Shown here: piece after piece, positions 12,201-25,657 of the stretch
Layout: each line of letters opens with the position of its first letter
How positions within the stretch are numbered: the first letter of the stretch is position 1
Source of the DNA: Nemopilema nomurai
Taxonomy: Eukaryota; Cnidaria; Scyphozoa; Rhizostomeae; Rhizostomatidae
DNA length: 64,000 nt
Reading direction: 5' to 3'
NCBI GenBank assembly: GCA_003864495.1
Contig: ML133383.1
Span: forward strand, 6,804,880 to 6,868,879
Notes under the pieces: model-generated
Told to the model about the DNA's origin: nothing
Database searches by the model: none
The model's input: only the letters and a program-made list of their open reading frames with translations
Translations under genes and position numbers: made by a program

Positions 12201-15200
12201 AAAACAGAAAGAATAACGAGGTGCCCCAGGGATGTAGCAGACATTAGAGGTCAATAAATCTCACCTGCTATGGTGCAATTTGGCTTTTGGTACTTGACTG
12301 ATGACCCTGGAATCGGTCGACCATCACCAGTAGAGCACCAGCAGAACCCCGTCAGGTTATGGCACTGCACCGCTTCATATGTGCCTTTTTCGGTGCACTT
12401 TGGCACATACCCGCCAGTGTGTCCGGATCCGGACGATATCCTCTTGAGGGCATTCTCCCGCATTATTTGACATTTCGTGAGTTCAACTTAGGGGCAAAAA
12501 GAGATCGAGTTATTAGGATGGCCTGCTCTAGGACAGTGACGCATTTACCCATGGGCCTCTTAAGATTTTCCACTTCAGGGGGCCTCGAGCAACGTTTTAA
12601 AAACCTACATTAAGTAGTGCTCTAAGGTGCCCTATCAAATTTAGGCCCGGGGCCCTAAATGCCGCCCTGGTCTAGGAGCCCGTTTGAATAAGGCCATATG
12701 TCTGTGCAGGTGAATTGGTGAAAACGTCATGTGCACTCAGGTCTGTCGCTGACGCTTGAAGTCGTCTAGAGAGTATCGCTCTTTCGCTGGACAGCAGTGT
12801 TTGTTCGAACCGAGTTCTATCGCAGGACATGTTAAGTAGGGGTAAATAAGTTGTAATTCAAGACCACTAAGAAGAAAATATGTCCTTCCTTGGTCTTAAG
12901 CAAGTTGGGTGACTAAGTATCTTCGATAATGGATTTCGCTTTGAATGTTCATAAGATCTCGCGAGGCACCTGAACAAGTATGTGGCTTTCACTTCATCAA
13001 GCGTTCTCTACCAAATCGCACCTCATCTGTGCTGTAACTAGAGGCCATCATCGATTCTTCACACTGGTAACACTAAGAAGTACAGGGTCAAAGAGCCGGG
13101 CGAAAACTGAATAGTTGCTAATTGACAAATGATAGTCATATTTTGCAGTTCTTCAGTAGCCAGACTTGATGATAACTTGAAAGTTGAGAGGGAACTGACA
13201 GCATGCTTTGAGGTCAGTCTCCTAAAGGTTAGCCTTTAGCAACACCCGTCATTATTTGTATCACAGTTGTTTTGAGAGATGTTCTCTTTGATCTGGCCAA
13301 AACTGACGAGTTCCAGTTATTCCTTGTGGAAAGATTTCATTCGAAACCATCTATCCCTGAATATTGCTAGGTTGAGGGTAGATAAAGGAGAATGGTAGAA
13401 AATGGGTGAAGCTAGGAAGAAGGCAGCAGCTAAAAATGTGCATCCACCAAATAGGGCTGCGTTTGACACTTATGAGTTGGTTTGCTGTTTGCCCTCGAGT
13501 CTCTACTGATAAGAGAAGAAGTGAGCCCCTCCCTCAAAAGCCCCACAACCTCCCCCCCTTCCCCCATACACACATAAACTGTATTCCAAAGCATGTTTAC
13601 CTGGAGTACGCATGCACATGATCCATTCACTTGAGGTTATCTGTTTATCCTTGTTTTTGTCGCAATACTTGATAACCTTTCGTAGGCACCTTTTGTCGCC
13701 ATAATGCCTTCGAATTGCCCTCAGTGTTGGGAACAGTTCCCTGCCTGTTAAAACCCCATCCGCATTGGTGTCAGAGATGGTGAACTTCCACTGCAGACAA
13801 TTCAACTGGCTTGATGGGTCGTAAATGCGAGACTCTAAAGATGGAAAGCTCATAGTTGTAAATCATCGCATTTTGACTAACGAGTTACAGCTCTAGACAT
13901 TATTACTAATGTAGCTAACTACTACAACATAGAAAATCTCATGAATTACACTGGGAACTAGCAGCATTTAAACTCATTGAGCAGGTTGTGGGGTATATTC
14001 ATTCGGGAACAAGGAACAATATCTCGCGTTTGCAATAGGAATCTTAAATTTATGAGATGTTTGCCTTTCGGGTAGCAATTTCTATGTTCTTGGCTAAGAA
14101 CAATTAGATCGTGGTAAAAAAAGGCACGATAGTGTTAATTGTTTCCTTCACAAATATCTTTGTGCCTGTGTTGTTCCAGAGCGGCGATCGATGGCATCAC
14201 TGTTATGACTGACCCTTTGGGGCTTCTCTATGATTATAAGAATGCAGAATTTGAAACTCTTGAGGGTTGATTTAAACATCGAGCAACTAGCCATCATTTA
14301 AGTCAAGTCGTCGAGGAAAGAGTATTGAAACCATTGCGGAGGGATTCGCGAGAAAACTTAATTAGCTCATCTGAGAGGGCTGGACAGAAACTGCTCATAT
14401 TTGCTTCAAGTGCAAACTGAGATGCCAGAAAAGGAAACGAATAATTAAAGGTACGTTACCATTACCAACTTACTGGATAAACACCTTTAATGTTATTGTT
14501 ATTCAAAATTTGGCGGCCAGGCCTACCAGTATTAAAGGTGTTCTTACTAAAGGCAAATATTTATATCTGGAGCAATGGAGAGTGATAATCTTCTTACAAC
14601 ATCAAAACAAATACCTTTGCTGGAGCAAGCAGATCCTTGGTCCCTTCTACCATTTCGCTTTCGCCTCTCTTTGAAGAAGGACTTGACTGCCATTCGAATA
14701 ACGGCTCGTATATCCTCTTCGCAGCCTGAAAGGTATCAAAACATACAATAGTACAAAGACTATAAAACAAAGACTTTTTCGGATAAAATATTGCACTCAC
14801 ATTTGGTTAATATCATGAAGATTATATGATGCAATTCTGACATGAAACAGGCCTATGGTACGGTGTCCAGGTGACTTCTGTTACTTAAAATTGCCAACGC
14901 GCTCGCATGGTAACCATACATTTGTGCCATATGCCACAAAATAGCAACACGTTAGATCTGTGCTCGCGTGACAACTATCTGGCTGTTGGCAACTATTTCG
15001 ATTTCCAGGCCAAAAAAATTTTGCAACCGCGAAATCGGAGGTATCATAGCTTTACCAGACGTCAGCAAGGAATTCAACGGCGCAAAATGAATGAAACGCT
15101 TACTTTTGCAGACCCCTCGGTAGGCTAAGTCCACATCTTTGCCGTTGCACTTATCCAGGCGAAGCATGCACAGGTTGTTGTATGTTTTGAGATTCGTTCC

Positions 15201-18200
15201 ACAAACTGGCCTAACTGGAATGGCGGGGCAGCGTCGGCGGCTTGGGCAAACATCAGCCACCTTGGAGGAGGATTGGATAGAATGATTAGAAAGACACGAT
15301 AAAGAAGAGCTCGCTGCGTAAGGATCTCTCTACTCACTCAACGCAAAAGGGACACGTATTTGAAAGCAAAAATGGGGGAAATGATCTGTTAGGCGCAGCA
15401 TTGCCTTAGCCATTGTCTGTTTTTACATTCCAGTCGCAAATCTCAGACTTTCAAAGTAGCTTCCCTTGATTTGGTCTCTTTGGTTCCAAGCAAGTTTCGT
15501 ATGCTGTGCTCTTAAGCTAATCAAAAACTGCAATTTGAAAATTTTTTGAAACGGCACGAAATGACATAAGACTTCCTTGAAGGTTTAATGGCCAAAGGTG
15601 TTTTTGCCATAGGCGGGGAGATCTAGCCGGGGATCAAAATGACGGCCAGCTTTCGGCAAAAGCTGACTTGAATTAGAATGATAATTAGAGCAGTTAATTC
15701 AGTCTGGAAAAAGGCAAGCTCTGGATCGGGTCTTTTTTGCAAACGTTAATTTCAGCTGAATGCATCCTGCAACTTTCACCTAATTGAATTTCCTATTTTG
15801 GACCCTGTTTAAATGGCTGTTGTCCATGAAATTTTCTCCATTATAAAAGCCTCCTTTCACTGCGCAAACTCTTGCACAATCATTCCGTTCTTACTCCGTT
15901 CTTACCTAGGCAATTTGCTCAACATCATACAGGCCAAAACACTGTTAAACGTAGATACTTGTCTAGTGCCACGCAATGCAAAAGCACGCACGTGGCTGTT
16001 GTATATTGAAGCAAGAAAATGAGCTTGAATATAACACTCTGGGAAGAGCAACAACACACGAACTCGACATTTAGACCGTTAGGTCCCTTCCCTATTATAA
16101 ATAATAGCATACATCTAACGAGTGAATCCTGTGCCATTTAAAGATTCTTTTAGCAAAGACTATTAAAAGACCAGCTAATATTTTATTACCGGGTCAACGA
16201 TTCCACAGAACTTCATACATATCCGAATCGCCTATCAGTTTCCCTGGCACTGTGATGCTTTGGTTCCACCCTGCCTCAGAATTTCAACCATTCTCGGGGA
16301 AAGCTTGCATTATCACAAGCTGAAATGTTCACCCCCCTTCGTTGCTGAAGTCCCATGGCTCGTGTTACAAGCAAATTAAAGTAGGCTTAGCGACACCTCT
16401 TTTAGAGGACCTTTTAAACAAACAGGGAATCAAAGTATAAAATATTGCATGGAGGATTAAATGTTATACTGACGTCTAGCATAAGGTTTGGAAGGCCCAT
16501 CACAAACTGATGGGGGCGGTGTCCTTCTTAAACACGGTGTCGCGGGCAAAATGCACACATTCCAAATATTTACTGAACTAAAGGAATTCTGGCTGTTCCT
16601 AAACTAAGATCGAGACCTAAGTTATTCCGCTATTTTGTAGATTTGCAGTATTTAAGAGCTTTCACTCCAAATACTTGCAAAGGGATACTGTGCCAGAAAA
16701 AATCTAATGTCCGTACCAGGTTCTTGGCCACTACTTACATTGCTTTTCAATACAATACTCTGCGCACTGATAATTCCTTGAATACTGCAAATCTAATTTC
16801 CCTTAATTCTGAAAATAATACTACGTCTCTTGAAATATTTCAAGACCAAGTCTTTCCTTCCAAAGTTGTTCTCGATCTTTCTTAAGGGAACTCGATAGGG
16901 CAGCTGGCTATCATTGTCAAAATTTCTTTCTCCATTCAACGGGGCCAACCCACAATGTCTCCGAGTTGAAAATATCTTGTTGCTAGCCCACGAAGCCCAA
17001 CACTCATTGGGCAAATATCGCACATATGTATCTCGTATTTCTTTATTCACATTCTTATATTTAAAAGAGCAAATAATTGCTTTGCCTCCAAGTCATAAAT
17101 TCTTAGAGGTGGTAATGTGTTATTGTTGGGTAAGACGCAGTTCCGTCACGAAACCACATTGAAGTGTGCCGAGTGAAGGTGGGCTAAGGGATTAGACCTT
17201 CCACTCCATTTCAGAGCTTCCAGCCCTGCGCAAAAAATTTGTCAATCTCTTTACACGTAGGGTGCCTAGCTAACCAACACAATCACTATTAACATTTCCA
17301 GTATCTCTTGGTCGCAATAATGACTAATGTTGCTAATATTACACTGTGGTAAGGCAATGTTAGATTGAGTTTATCCCCACTCTTAGCTGCTCCTTCCTTA
17401 TAGATATTAACATTTGAAAACAAAGCAAGTTTACTGTTATCCGTGAATTATAAACTGGCCTTCTTTTCTTGCTATCGTTGCATCTAAACTCATTTTGATC
17501 TTCCTTCGAAACCTTCCTTTATCCTTCCATCTAAAATCTGTATTATGAAGCTTCGTTCATTCAAATATTTTAGTTGCCTTGCCGCGTTTTCTACTCTGGG
17601 TCGCGTTTTCTATTCAGTACTTTTACACTGAGCCAAATAACTTTTTACACGCCCGTACAACACATCTTTCCTTGACTTGTCCCTCCCAAATTGGTTTCCC
17701 ATTGTTTCAGTGCCGCACTTTCGGTGAGGGCTACATGATTTCCCGAAGCACCGTGAGCCAAAGAATTAGTTTCATTTTGTATTCTGGTCTTTTATTTGTT
17801 AACTTTGACCAAAAAATAGAGTGATAAAAAACAGTTGAACAGAAAAGTATTTATATCATGCAACGTAAAAGAATCGGTGAAAGATGTAGACGGCTGGGGC
17901 CGCGTTTTGGCTTTTCGCTGTTTTAGAGTTGGGGGATTTGAGCTGGTTGCAAGATGTCTTCTCTATTTTCTGATTTTATTCTATTCTCCTATAATATGAT
18001 TCTATAAGGATTCTATCTAGTTCATCACTGTAGAATACATCCTAAACCTCGTGCCGTTTCTAAAAGAGTTGGCAGTAATCAGATCATTCTGATTGCGAAT
18101 ACCTTCGGCACATCAAGGTTTGCTTAAAAATCCTATTTCTCTAACGTGATATGTGGCAATGCATAACATTGATGCTAAAGAAATAGAACTGCGTCTAAAA

Positions 18201-18550
18201 GCTTATTTGAAGGAAAGGCTGGTCAAGAGCGGGGTGGTTCGGGAAATACTGTTTAAGGAAGTTGTCATAGCTCTGCTGTTTTTCTCAACATCCAAACATG
18301 AGAGGTGTAGATGGCTGTGATATTTTGGATACGCTGCAAATGTTCAAAGATGACACCTCACTGAAACATGCTCTCATTAACACAAGTGACGACACATTTT
18401 GCGACTCTGTGCCATTAGCCATGTCTACAAACGTTACCCATACGCCAAGGGGAGCTAAAATTTGACGAGCAGCAAGAATCAATAAAAACATACCAAGACA
18501 CGGTGAACTGCCATCGACACAAAAAGGAAGACGAGCTCCGTTAAATCCAT
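9206..18550 (-). CDS. Secreted SPARC/SMOC/testican-family calcium-binding protein with C-terminal antistasin-like domain
   Basis: Exons in transcript order: 18550-18494, 15260-15104, 14725-14615, 13834-13601, 12486-12265, 11843-11628, 10300-10004, 9381-9206; 1470 nt, 489 residues, all phases agree. Domains: signal peptide (about 1-17, MDLTELVFLFVSMAV), Kazal/follistatin-like (20-71, VCGTNLKTYNNLC), SPARC-type EC domain with two EF-hand loops (about 130-141 and 167-178), two thyroglobulin type-1 domains with QC and CWC motifs (187-260, 261-332), second EC domain with two canonical EF-hands (365-376, 400-411), and a Cys-rich antistasin-like tail (GFERDQHGCLICKC). Such proteins act in extracellular matrix and BMP signalling. 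The Kazal-EC-TY order is testican-like and TY-EC is SMOC-like, so no single orthologue symbol is given. The last exon reads through to a stop; a GTAAGC donor after residues KCR (near 9281) would allow another 3' exon. Confidence 0.85.
15261..18493 (-). other. Large first intron of the matricellular gene
   Basis: This is the 3.2-kb gap between the signal-peptide exon (donor GTATG at 18493) and the Kazal exon (acceptor AG at 15262-15261); both sides are phase 0. I saw no further exon with fitting domains, although a short linker exon cannot be excluded. Open frames of up to about 85 codons in either strand show no recognised domain. Confidence 0.55.
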
Positions 18551-21500
18551 CGTTTTATTCCAACAATGTGTAAAATACTAGGTGATCCAACAGCTTAACT
18601 TCACAAAGTGGCGTCACGAGGTTTCATGTAACATCAAGAGCTTGCAGACAAAAATACATTGATAATCGACGATGTACTCTTCCTTCTCCCCGCCACAAAC
18701 TCCTTCAATGTTAGCGTCCAAAGAGCAGCATCCACTGAGATAAATATACTAGCAATAGTTGCGCGGCATCCTCGACGAAATCGACACGCAGAGCGGGCTT
18801 GTAATGTAATGGCTGAATGCTGACTACAGTGGTGTCACGACTGATGGTCATGGGCAAAGGCTTGATAGGTGCGAGCCAGAAATAGCAGAAGCGTTTCAAA
18901 GAGCAGTTGGCGCCATCTGACGATGCTGAAGAGTATGTGTAAACAGTCATCGCCGTAAATCATCGCCAAAGTATTTGATCTTCTGCATGTGATTTATTAG
19001 CTCTGGGTAAAAGTGCGAAGGCCCAGGGGTTACCCATGCTTGCGTTACTTTGGTCAAGCAATAAGATTTACTAGCTCTACTATTATCATTAAGGGGATTT
19101 TGATAAATCAACGATACTGCCAACAGGGTGATTGATGTGTACACGGTTGTTTCTCTTGTTCTGTTTACGGGCTGCTCATGGGATTGCAAACACATTGCGA
19201 CACAGCAACGAAGCAGATGCTCTTGCTTTAGCAACTGTTTCCAAGTGCTTGTATGTTTTGTACATGTTGCTGTTGTTGCTGCTTCATCGCACCTCTATGT
19301 GTCGTCGTTTGCACGTGTCACGCATTCGTAAAACCCCCTTCAAGGTCACTCTATTTAGAGATTTCTCGCGCTTTTTCTAAAAGGGGCAAATAGCCAACCG
19401 ACTCTAGGGCGTTTTGCTCTTGAATCCTCGCAGAGTGTTGTAGAACTTGTCGTGGACAGCTAACTTTTGTCAACTCAATAGATTGATCAAAATGTTGAAT
19501 AAGCTACAACAGTACGTATATTTGTAGGTTTAGCGCCACGTGAAATAACATAGTAAAAGTAGAATATTTTAGTAGAATATCCTTAAAACATCATCACCTG
19601 TTATATATTTCTCTGCTAGCATACAAACTGGTAAAAAACTACTTCTTTCTGAACATCTGGCTATACGTCCAGAGTGGACACACTATCTAACAATTAGTCT
19701 AGCAATCAGTCAAATCAATTTAACATTCCAAAGGCTTAAAGGCTTTAGAAGGCATTAAATAATTAGAAGGCTTTAAAAAGATTGAAAAGAATACGAAGCT
19801 GCCAAATGTGCAAACACTGATGATGCACTTTTAATTCTTTACCTGCTTTCACTTCAATATCAACGTTTTTCAAAGATGGGTAGTTGGTTGTAGTTTTTTC
19901 TCCCATAAAGCAGAACGAAAACAGGACGATCTATCACCAGGGATCCAACGTTGTGACGAAAGTACAATACAGCACCGCGCACGATTTAGGTCCATGGCCT
20001 TGACAAACCCAGATAATAAATTATCAGCATGAGTAAAGCTTGTTCTCATAGGCATAGGAGTCAGGGGGCTGGGAGGGGGTGGCGTCAGCCCCCTAAGTTG
20101 AACACAAATGAATATCAGTCGGACAAATTTTTGCAAAGAATTTTGCTCGTACGTATGCTTATTTCCAAAAAGGTTTGCTATGAAACAAAACCTGTTTATC
20201 ATTACTCAAGTTATGTTTTGTGCTCGTACGAGAAACAATTCGAAGCTAAGGCTGAAATAAAGAATGCTTGTTGAGCTTCATAGACCTTAAATGTTTCTTC
20301 TTGAAAATTGAACAGATTAAGATATTGATATAGTATATTTCAAGCCAAAACGCAAATATTTTACCCCCTGCTGATCATTCGAGCAGAAAACTTGCAGCAC
20401 CCCCCTCCCCCCTCAAAAAAAAAATTCAAGCGGCACCACGCCAATGGTTGTTGTACTTTACCACTACTTTGTCGAAAAATACAAAATCAGGGTTCCTCTT
20501 TGTATATTCATGAGTCGTTCTTCCGATTACCGTGCCTGAGAAGTGTCTCTTTGCTCGAGAAGAATCTACGAGTTAACACGTTTACCAAATGGTCGGTGGT
20601 TAGCTGGAAGCATTAGCATCGTTAACCTTGGACGTTTCAAGCCATTACACTTCTTTGGTCACCGTGCTAAAGTGACGCTGCGAAATTTACGACTTTGTTT
20701 TCATGATCAGCTGACGAAGGCGTGTTCAGTGAGTACGAGCTATGAAAATTTCGGCTTAAGACAACGTGACGATCATAAATTTCGATGTATTCACAGCCAA
20801 TTCGTAGCTCGTCTGGGTAAAGGGCGCCAGACTTTCGGCTGTTCAGTTATGTTAATCACAGCTCAGCTAACCGAAGACGTGAATGACTGTCACAAAAGTT
20901 TAAGAGGGTACTACGTAACCGCTGCGCGGAGCAGCATAAGCGGTGAACCACATCAGGGGGGAATATGAGCAGTTCTTATCTTCTACTCCAAGTTGAACTG
21001 TGAGGGGCCTGAGGTAGGCCTGGCACTGTATGTAATGCCAGCCTCGGCTCTCTCTTGGATTATTTGCGAGATCGAGGTTACATAATCATATTTGTTCAAA
21101 AGTGAGAGAATATTTACATGACTCGTTGTGTGTCGAGAATGCTTCTCTTTGTGAACATTGTTGCTATCATTACTTTTATCATTATCATTTCTGCTATTCT
21201 CAAGTTGATCTTGTGTATTGCTAGTTTATTGGCTTCAAGTGAGGACCACAAAAAGCGGTATTTGGTATTGTAGCATCCCTTGTGCTCAGAGTAAATATGG
21301 TTTTTCTAATGATTAAATTGTTATTCTCAGGTCTTATTTTTGTATCCGTTTTTTGAACATTTTTCAAATAATGGCCCTCATGCCCCTATTATCATAAGAA
21401 TTACTTCAACTCCTTTCATTCTCCATATTCTTGCAAATTCATATTTTCAGTCACAGTAATTATTGAACTTCCCTTCTCTTTTTTCAACACGAGTGGCAAA

Positions 21501-22320
21501 TATGCACGATGGGTCAATAAGAAGGCACTTTTCATTATTATTGTCCTATTTTCAGTGACATCTTGTCTGTTGTGTTCCAGTGTCTTTTCTGTCTGTATGG
21601 AGAAACCCTATGAGAAATCCTGGTTTACCATAACGTCTGAGATGACAGCATCCCTACCCTACGGCCTGTCAAACAAATCCGTGCTATTTAGTTGACCCTA
21701 ATGTAAAACCCTATTCTTTGTAGACAGGAAGAGAATGGTCATTCTAGTGCATCCACAACTGGTAGTTTATCTTGTCAGCTTTTGGTTCTTTTCCGACATT
21801 TGCATACTCTGACGAGTGCCGAACAAAAAACTGCCTCACGTATGCTAGAATTATATTTCCCTGTTTCTGCACTATTTCCTCTGAGTGGAGTCAAGTGCCA
21901 CATAAAGGCGTATGAGCATAGTTTGTGACTTTCAAGAGAATTATAGGTTTGTTACTTCCTTTTTTGATTCTGCAACGCAAAATTGTTAATATTACAATAG
22001 AGCCTAATACCAACCAATCTACAATACTACCAAGTACAGAAGATCTTGAGCCATTGCCTGGCAGTCGAAAGACAAGCCATCTTCTTGAAGGAAAGAGGGT
22101 TGGTGGCAAGAGGCATTTTCTTTCCGAAACAAAACATAGAAGAAAAACAACGAGAAACAAGACACACAGCTTCCACAATACACAGTTACTACGCAAACAA
22201 ACTTTATACAAACTCCAACACCTAGATGCTTCATTAAAACAAGAATTATACAAAATATTACTTAACCTACTCTACAAATTCACAGTATGGAAGTTCTACG
22301 ATAGCAAACGCGGCTACCAA
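18551..22320. other. Intergenic region upstream of matricellular gene and downstream of DNAJC4-like gene
   Basis: About 3.8 kb that should contain the matricellular gene promoter and 5' UTR and the DNAJC4-like 3' UTR (both minus strand). I found no domain-bearing exon. A C-rich and A-rich low-complexity tract lies near 20400-20430. The segment 20543-20968 is listed separately. Confidence 0.5.
20543..20968 (+). other. CpG-richer open stretch of unknown nature
   Basis: A 141-codon open frame beginning with GTG rather than ATG, in a segment with visibly more CG dinucleotides than its surroundings. No signal peptide, domain or family was recognised in the translation. It could be a mobile-element fragment, a regulatory region for the minus-strand genes, or chance. 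It is not called as a gene. Confidence 0.15.
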
Positions 22321-25300
22321 TCAACGACCCTTTGGAGAATCTACAAGGTCTTTAGTTGATGCCAAAAGTTTCAATTGCTTTCGCGGTCCATTCAACCTGA
22401 AAACGACAGGATGAAAACTCAATCACCTGTATTGAATCAAACAGAAACTTATAACAACAAAAAGCAAGTAACTTAATGATCCAATTCATAGGTTTATTAA
22501 AAAACTGAAACCTTAGTCTAAAACTCACTTTGCCTTTTCTCTGACCGAATCATAAACATTGGATGTTTCCTGGTGAACTTTCTCTTGGTATTCTTCGAAC
22601 CTCTTTCTAATGAAACTACGAAAAATAGTCTAATTTTCAGCTTGCTGGAAATACACACAAAATCATTAAATAATGAACAAGCGAGCTTATGATAAGGCCT
22701 GCTACCCAACCGATTTAATGAGCCCTTTGGATATTTTCTTACCAATCTAACTAGTTCTTTACTGAAAAGAAAGAAAAAGACTCTCAAACTACTGAACAAA
22801 CGAAGAAGATAAAAAAAACAAAGTGGACATAAATTTAATCAAGCTAAACCAATCAAATTTTCACACTATCAGTCTCTGAACCCTATGTTAACGTTATAAA
22901 TATGATAGATATGATAAATATGAACGCACTTTATTTGAAAGTAATGTGTCATGGCTCCTGCAGCCATGAAGGCCAGCACAACAGAAATTATGTATTTGTT
23001 GGCAGATCTGCGCTCCCCTCTGTACTTCTCTTTAGCAAACTGGAAGTCTCTATAATTAAAAGGAATAGCTAAAGAGTATTTGAGCGTCTCTACGGCTAGC
23101 TTAAACAAGAAAGTTTAGAATCAGCTAGTAGTGGAATTTCTCATATAAACAATCGCGAGTACTGTAAACAAAAGGAAGACAGTCTGAGGATGATGATACT
23201 TGGATTTGTCTTTGGAGAGTAAGGCTTCAATTTTTACACCAATTGGACAAAGCGTCGAAATGGCCGACAAGGTTAACAACAGTTTCTTCAAGAAAATTGC
23301 TTCACTTGTAAGTCAACTCAATCTGCATCAGGTTCTTTCAGCTCTGAACACTGCAAATTACAGCACTGTCATTCAAACAATCCATCTTGGACTGAATAAT
23401 AACCGAAAACATGTCTAACTTCTATGATATTAGACAAATGCCTTTTCCCAATGACCTCCATTTAATAACAAATTTAGCAATTGTCGTACCTCATTGAACT
23501 GTCTGTATATTGGTCACCTTCACCGAATCCTTGAAACTTTGGGTCAAAGCTTCTGCTATAGCTAAAATCACTAAGAACATGAAAAAAATTCAGAATGACA
23601 AGCAATCAGACATCTGAAGAACTGATATATTGAAGGCCATGTGACAGACCTTTCTGTTTAAGCTGCAGAGGAAAAATAGCCACCCTGCTACTGATCATGA
23701 CATGACCCTATATTGCACAGAATATTCCAATAAGGCTTTGTTTTGTCTATATCATATTTCTGACAACAACTGTTTAAAATTGGTTGAGAAGTTGTTGCCC
23801 AGGATGACTCTGAAAAGCTTATATGAGCACAAATAGCACCCTTACAGATCCAATGCAGATAAAAGCAATGATTTGGTCACTGAATGAGGCAAATACATTC
23901 AAGCTTCATGACTCAGTAGGCCCTTTGTAGGCCCTGAGAATACTCTCTTTGTAGGATCACAAAACCACTTACCCATCTCTGGCATTGCCAAATGGGTTGC
24001 TTGTAGAGGCATTTCCTGTTCTATACCTTACCCTTGTCGCGCTTGTGTTTGAAGTGTCATATTCTGCTCTTTTAACATCATTTCCTAAAACTGTGTATGC
24101 TTCATTGACCTATAAAAAATATTCTCAATGAAAGGTTTCTGCTTATAAAAGCTGGTGTCACTTTTGTAAATAAATATAGATATATATTCATGTCAATAAA
24201 TTTTAAGGCATAATTTAGTTAACTCAAAAATGATATAAAATTATTCTTCATAAAATTCTATAAATATGTTAAACATTTAAATGGTATGGCTCTTAATAAA
24301 TCTAGCTACATTAAATATGTTAAGTTTACATATGAATCCCATGCATAATTTCTAACCCATGTTTTCAAAATATTAAATTTTCTTTTACTACGATAGTGAA
24401 AGAAGACAGGTTATCACAAAACAAGTATCACAGGAGCATGGCAGAAGTCAACATATTTTGAAACCAGAGCACAAGACTAAGATATTTAAGTCTAAAGCAA
24501 ACACCATTGCACTAGGCAAAAAAGCATGTTATAGTGATACTTATTGAGACATCTATCTTTTAAAAAGTAGTGCGGGACAAGTGACTTTAAAATGGTTAAA
24601 AAGGGAATTTTGTAAAGTATGATGAATTTTTTAAATCTTTTCAGAATTTATCAGCATCTTTCCGTAAATCCAGCCTAAATTTGCAAATGGAAGGAGAGAT
24701 ATTGTAAAAACAGATTGAATATAATGACCCATAAACTTTTTCACATTATACCCAGTTTTTGAAATTTATTGTAAATGTCATTAGTTCCCCTCATTTTGCA
24801 AATGCTTGCATGCCCAGGCTAACTTTTTGGAGACTATAAAGCACGTGTTCATCTCATTAGTAATAATTGGTTATGTACTGGTCATTAGCAATTAATTGTG
24901 ATGTCTGAAACTAATGATAACCATAGAAATGGCCTACCTCTACAAAGAGGTTGTGTAAATCTGGGTCATTAATATCCTTGTCTGGATGCAGCTAGAATGC
25001 AATAAAGCTGTGATTGGCTTTATCTCTAGAAGAACTTCATCAAAACTGGGAATCTTAATCAAAAATGGCATTTTGTTTTGTTTTCTACAGAAATTCAAAA
25101 AATATTTAGTCATATTGTGATCAGCAAAAAGGTACAAAATATTTAATAGAAATACTTATATTATATTGCAGTGGCATTTATTATGCTTGACTGGAGACTT
25201 GAAAACATAATTTTGAAGCAAGGTATTACAATGTCTAGTCATCATTTTTTATCATTTATTTTTGGCATGAAACATGTTAAAAATTTTGGAAACAAAGTTG

Positions 25301-25647
25301 TACCTCTTTAGTCTTAGAGACAAAGGCTGATCTTATTTCCTTCCTTGTTGAATCCTTATTTACACCAAGCACATCATAATAACATCTCCTTTCAGTAGCA
25401 AAATGAGAACTGCTTCTATAAGAAAAGCCAACACTTAAAAACAGACACAATAAATAGCAAAGTTGCACATTGGCAAACCTAGAGGAAATCCCTGGTTATA
25501 AACAAAAGGTTATAAAAAACACCCTACAAGCTTTCTGTTCTACTACAACAACAAATTAAACATGCATGAAAAATACCTTTTGGCCAGCAAAGCAAGACAC
25601 AGCAAGCTCCTCTCCCAATGTTTTGACTTTACAACTCTGCTATACAT
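22321..25647 (-). CDS. DNAJC4: DnaJ homologue subfamily C member 4-like, membrane-anchored J-protein
   Basis: Exons in transcript order: 25647-25577, 25415-25304, 24991-24938, 24109-23973, 23570-23490, 23049-22930, 22761-22743, 22629-22529, 22396-22321; 771 nt, 256 residues (human about 241). The J domain spans about 35-100: CYYDVLGVNKDSTRKEIRSAF, then the catalytic HPD loop (residues 63-65) and FVEVNEAYTVLGNDVKRAEYD. This stimulates Hsp70 ATPase activity. The tail has one hydrophobic segment at about 171-189 (YIISVVLAFMAAGAMTHYF) followed by a charged helix, matching the DNAJC4 layout. The HPD sits in its own 54-nt exon. Exon 22761-22743 is a 19-nt microexon. The start ATG lies nine bases after an acceptor (TTTTTCAG ending at 25657), so a 5' UTR exon lies further upstream and was not located. 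Confidence 0.9.
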
Positions 25648-25657
25648 TTAAAATGCC

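Noticed and set aside
21925..22359. 144-codon plus-strand open frame
   Set aside because: It overlaps the last DNAJC4-like exon on the other strand, has no recognised domain or splice context, and is rich in Thr/Lys/Arg as expected for an antisense or UTR frame.
22601..22629. Acceptor CGTAG in front of TTTCATTAG for the DNAJC4-like exon
   Set aside because: In phase 0 it gives an immediate stop; the upstream acceptor ATTAG before 22629 keeps the frame.
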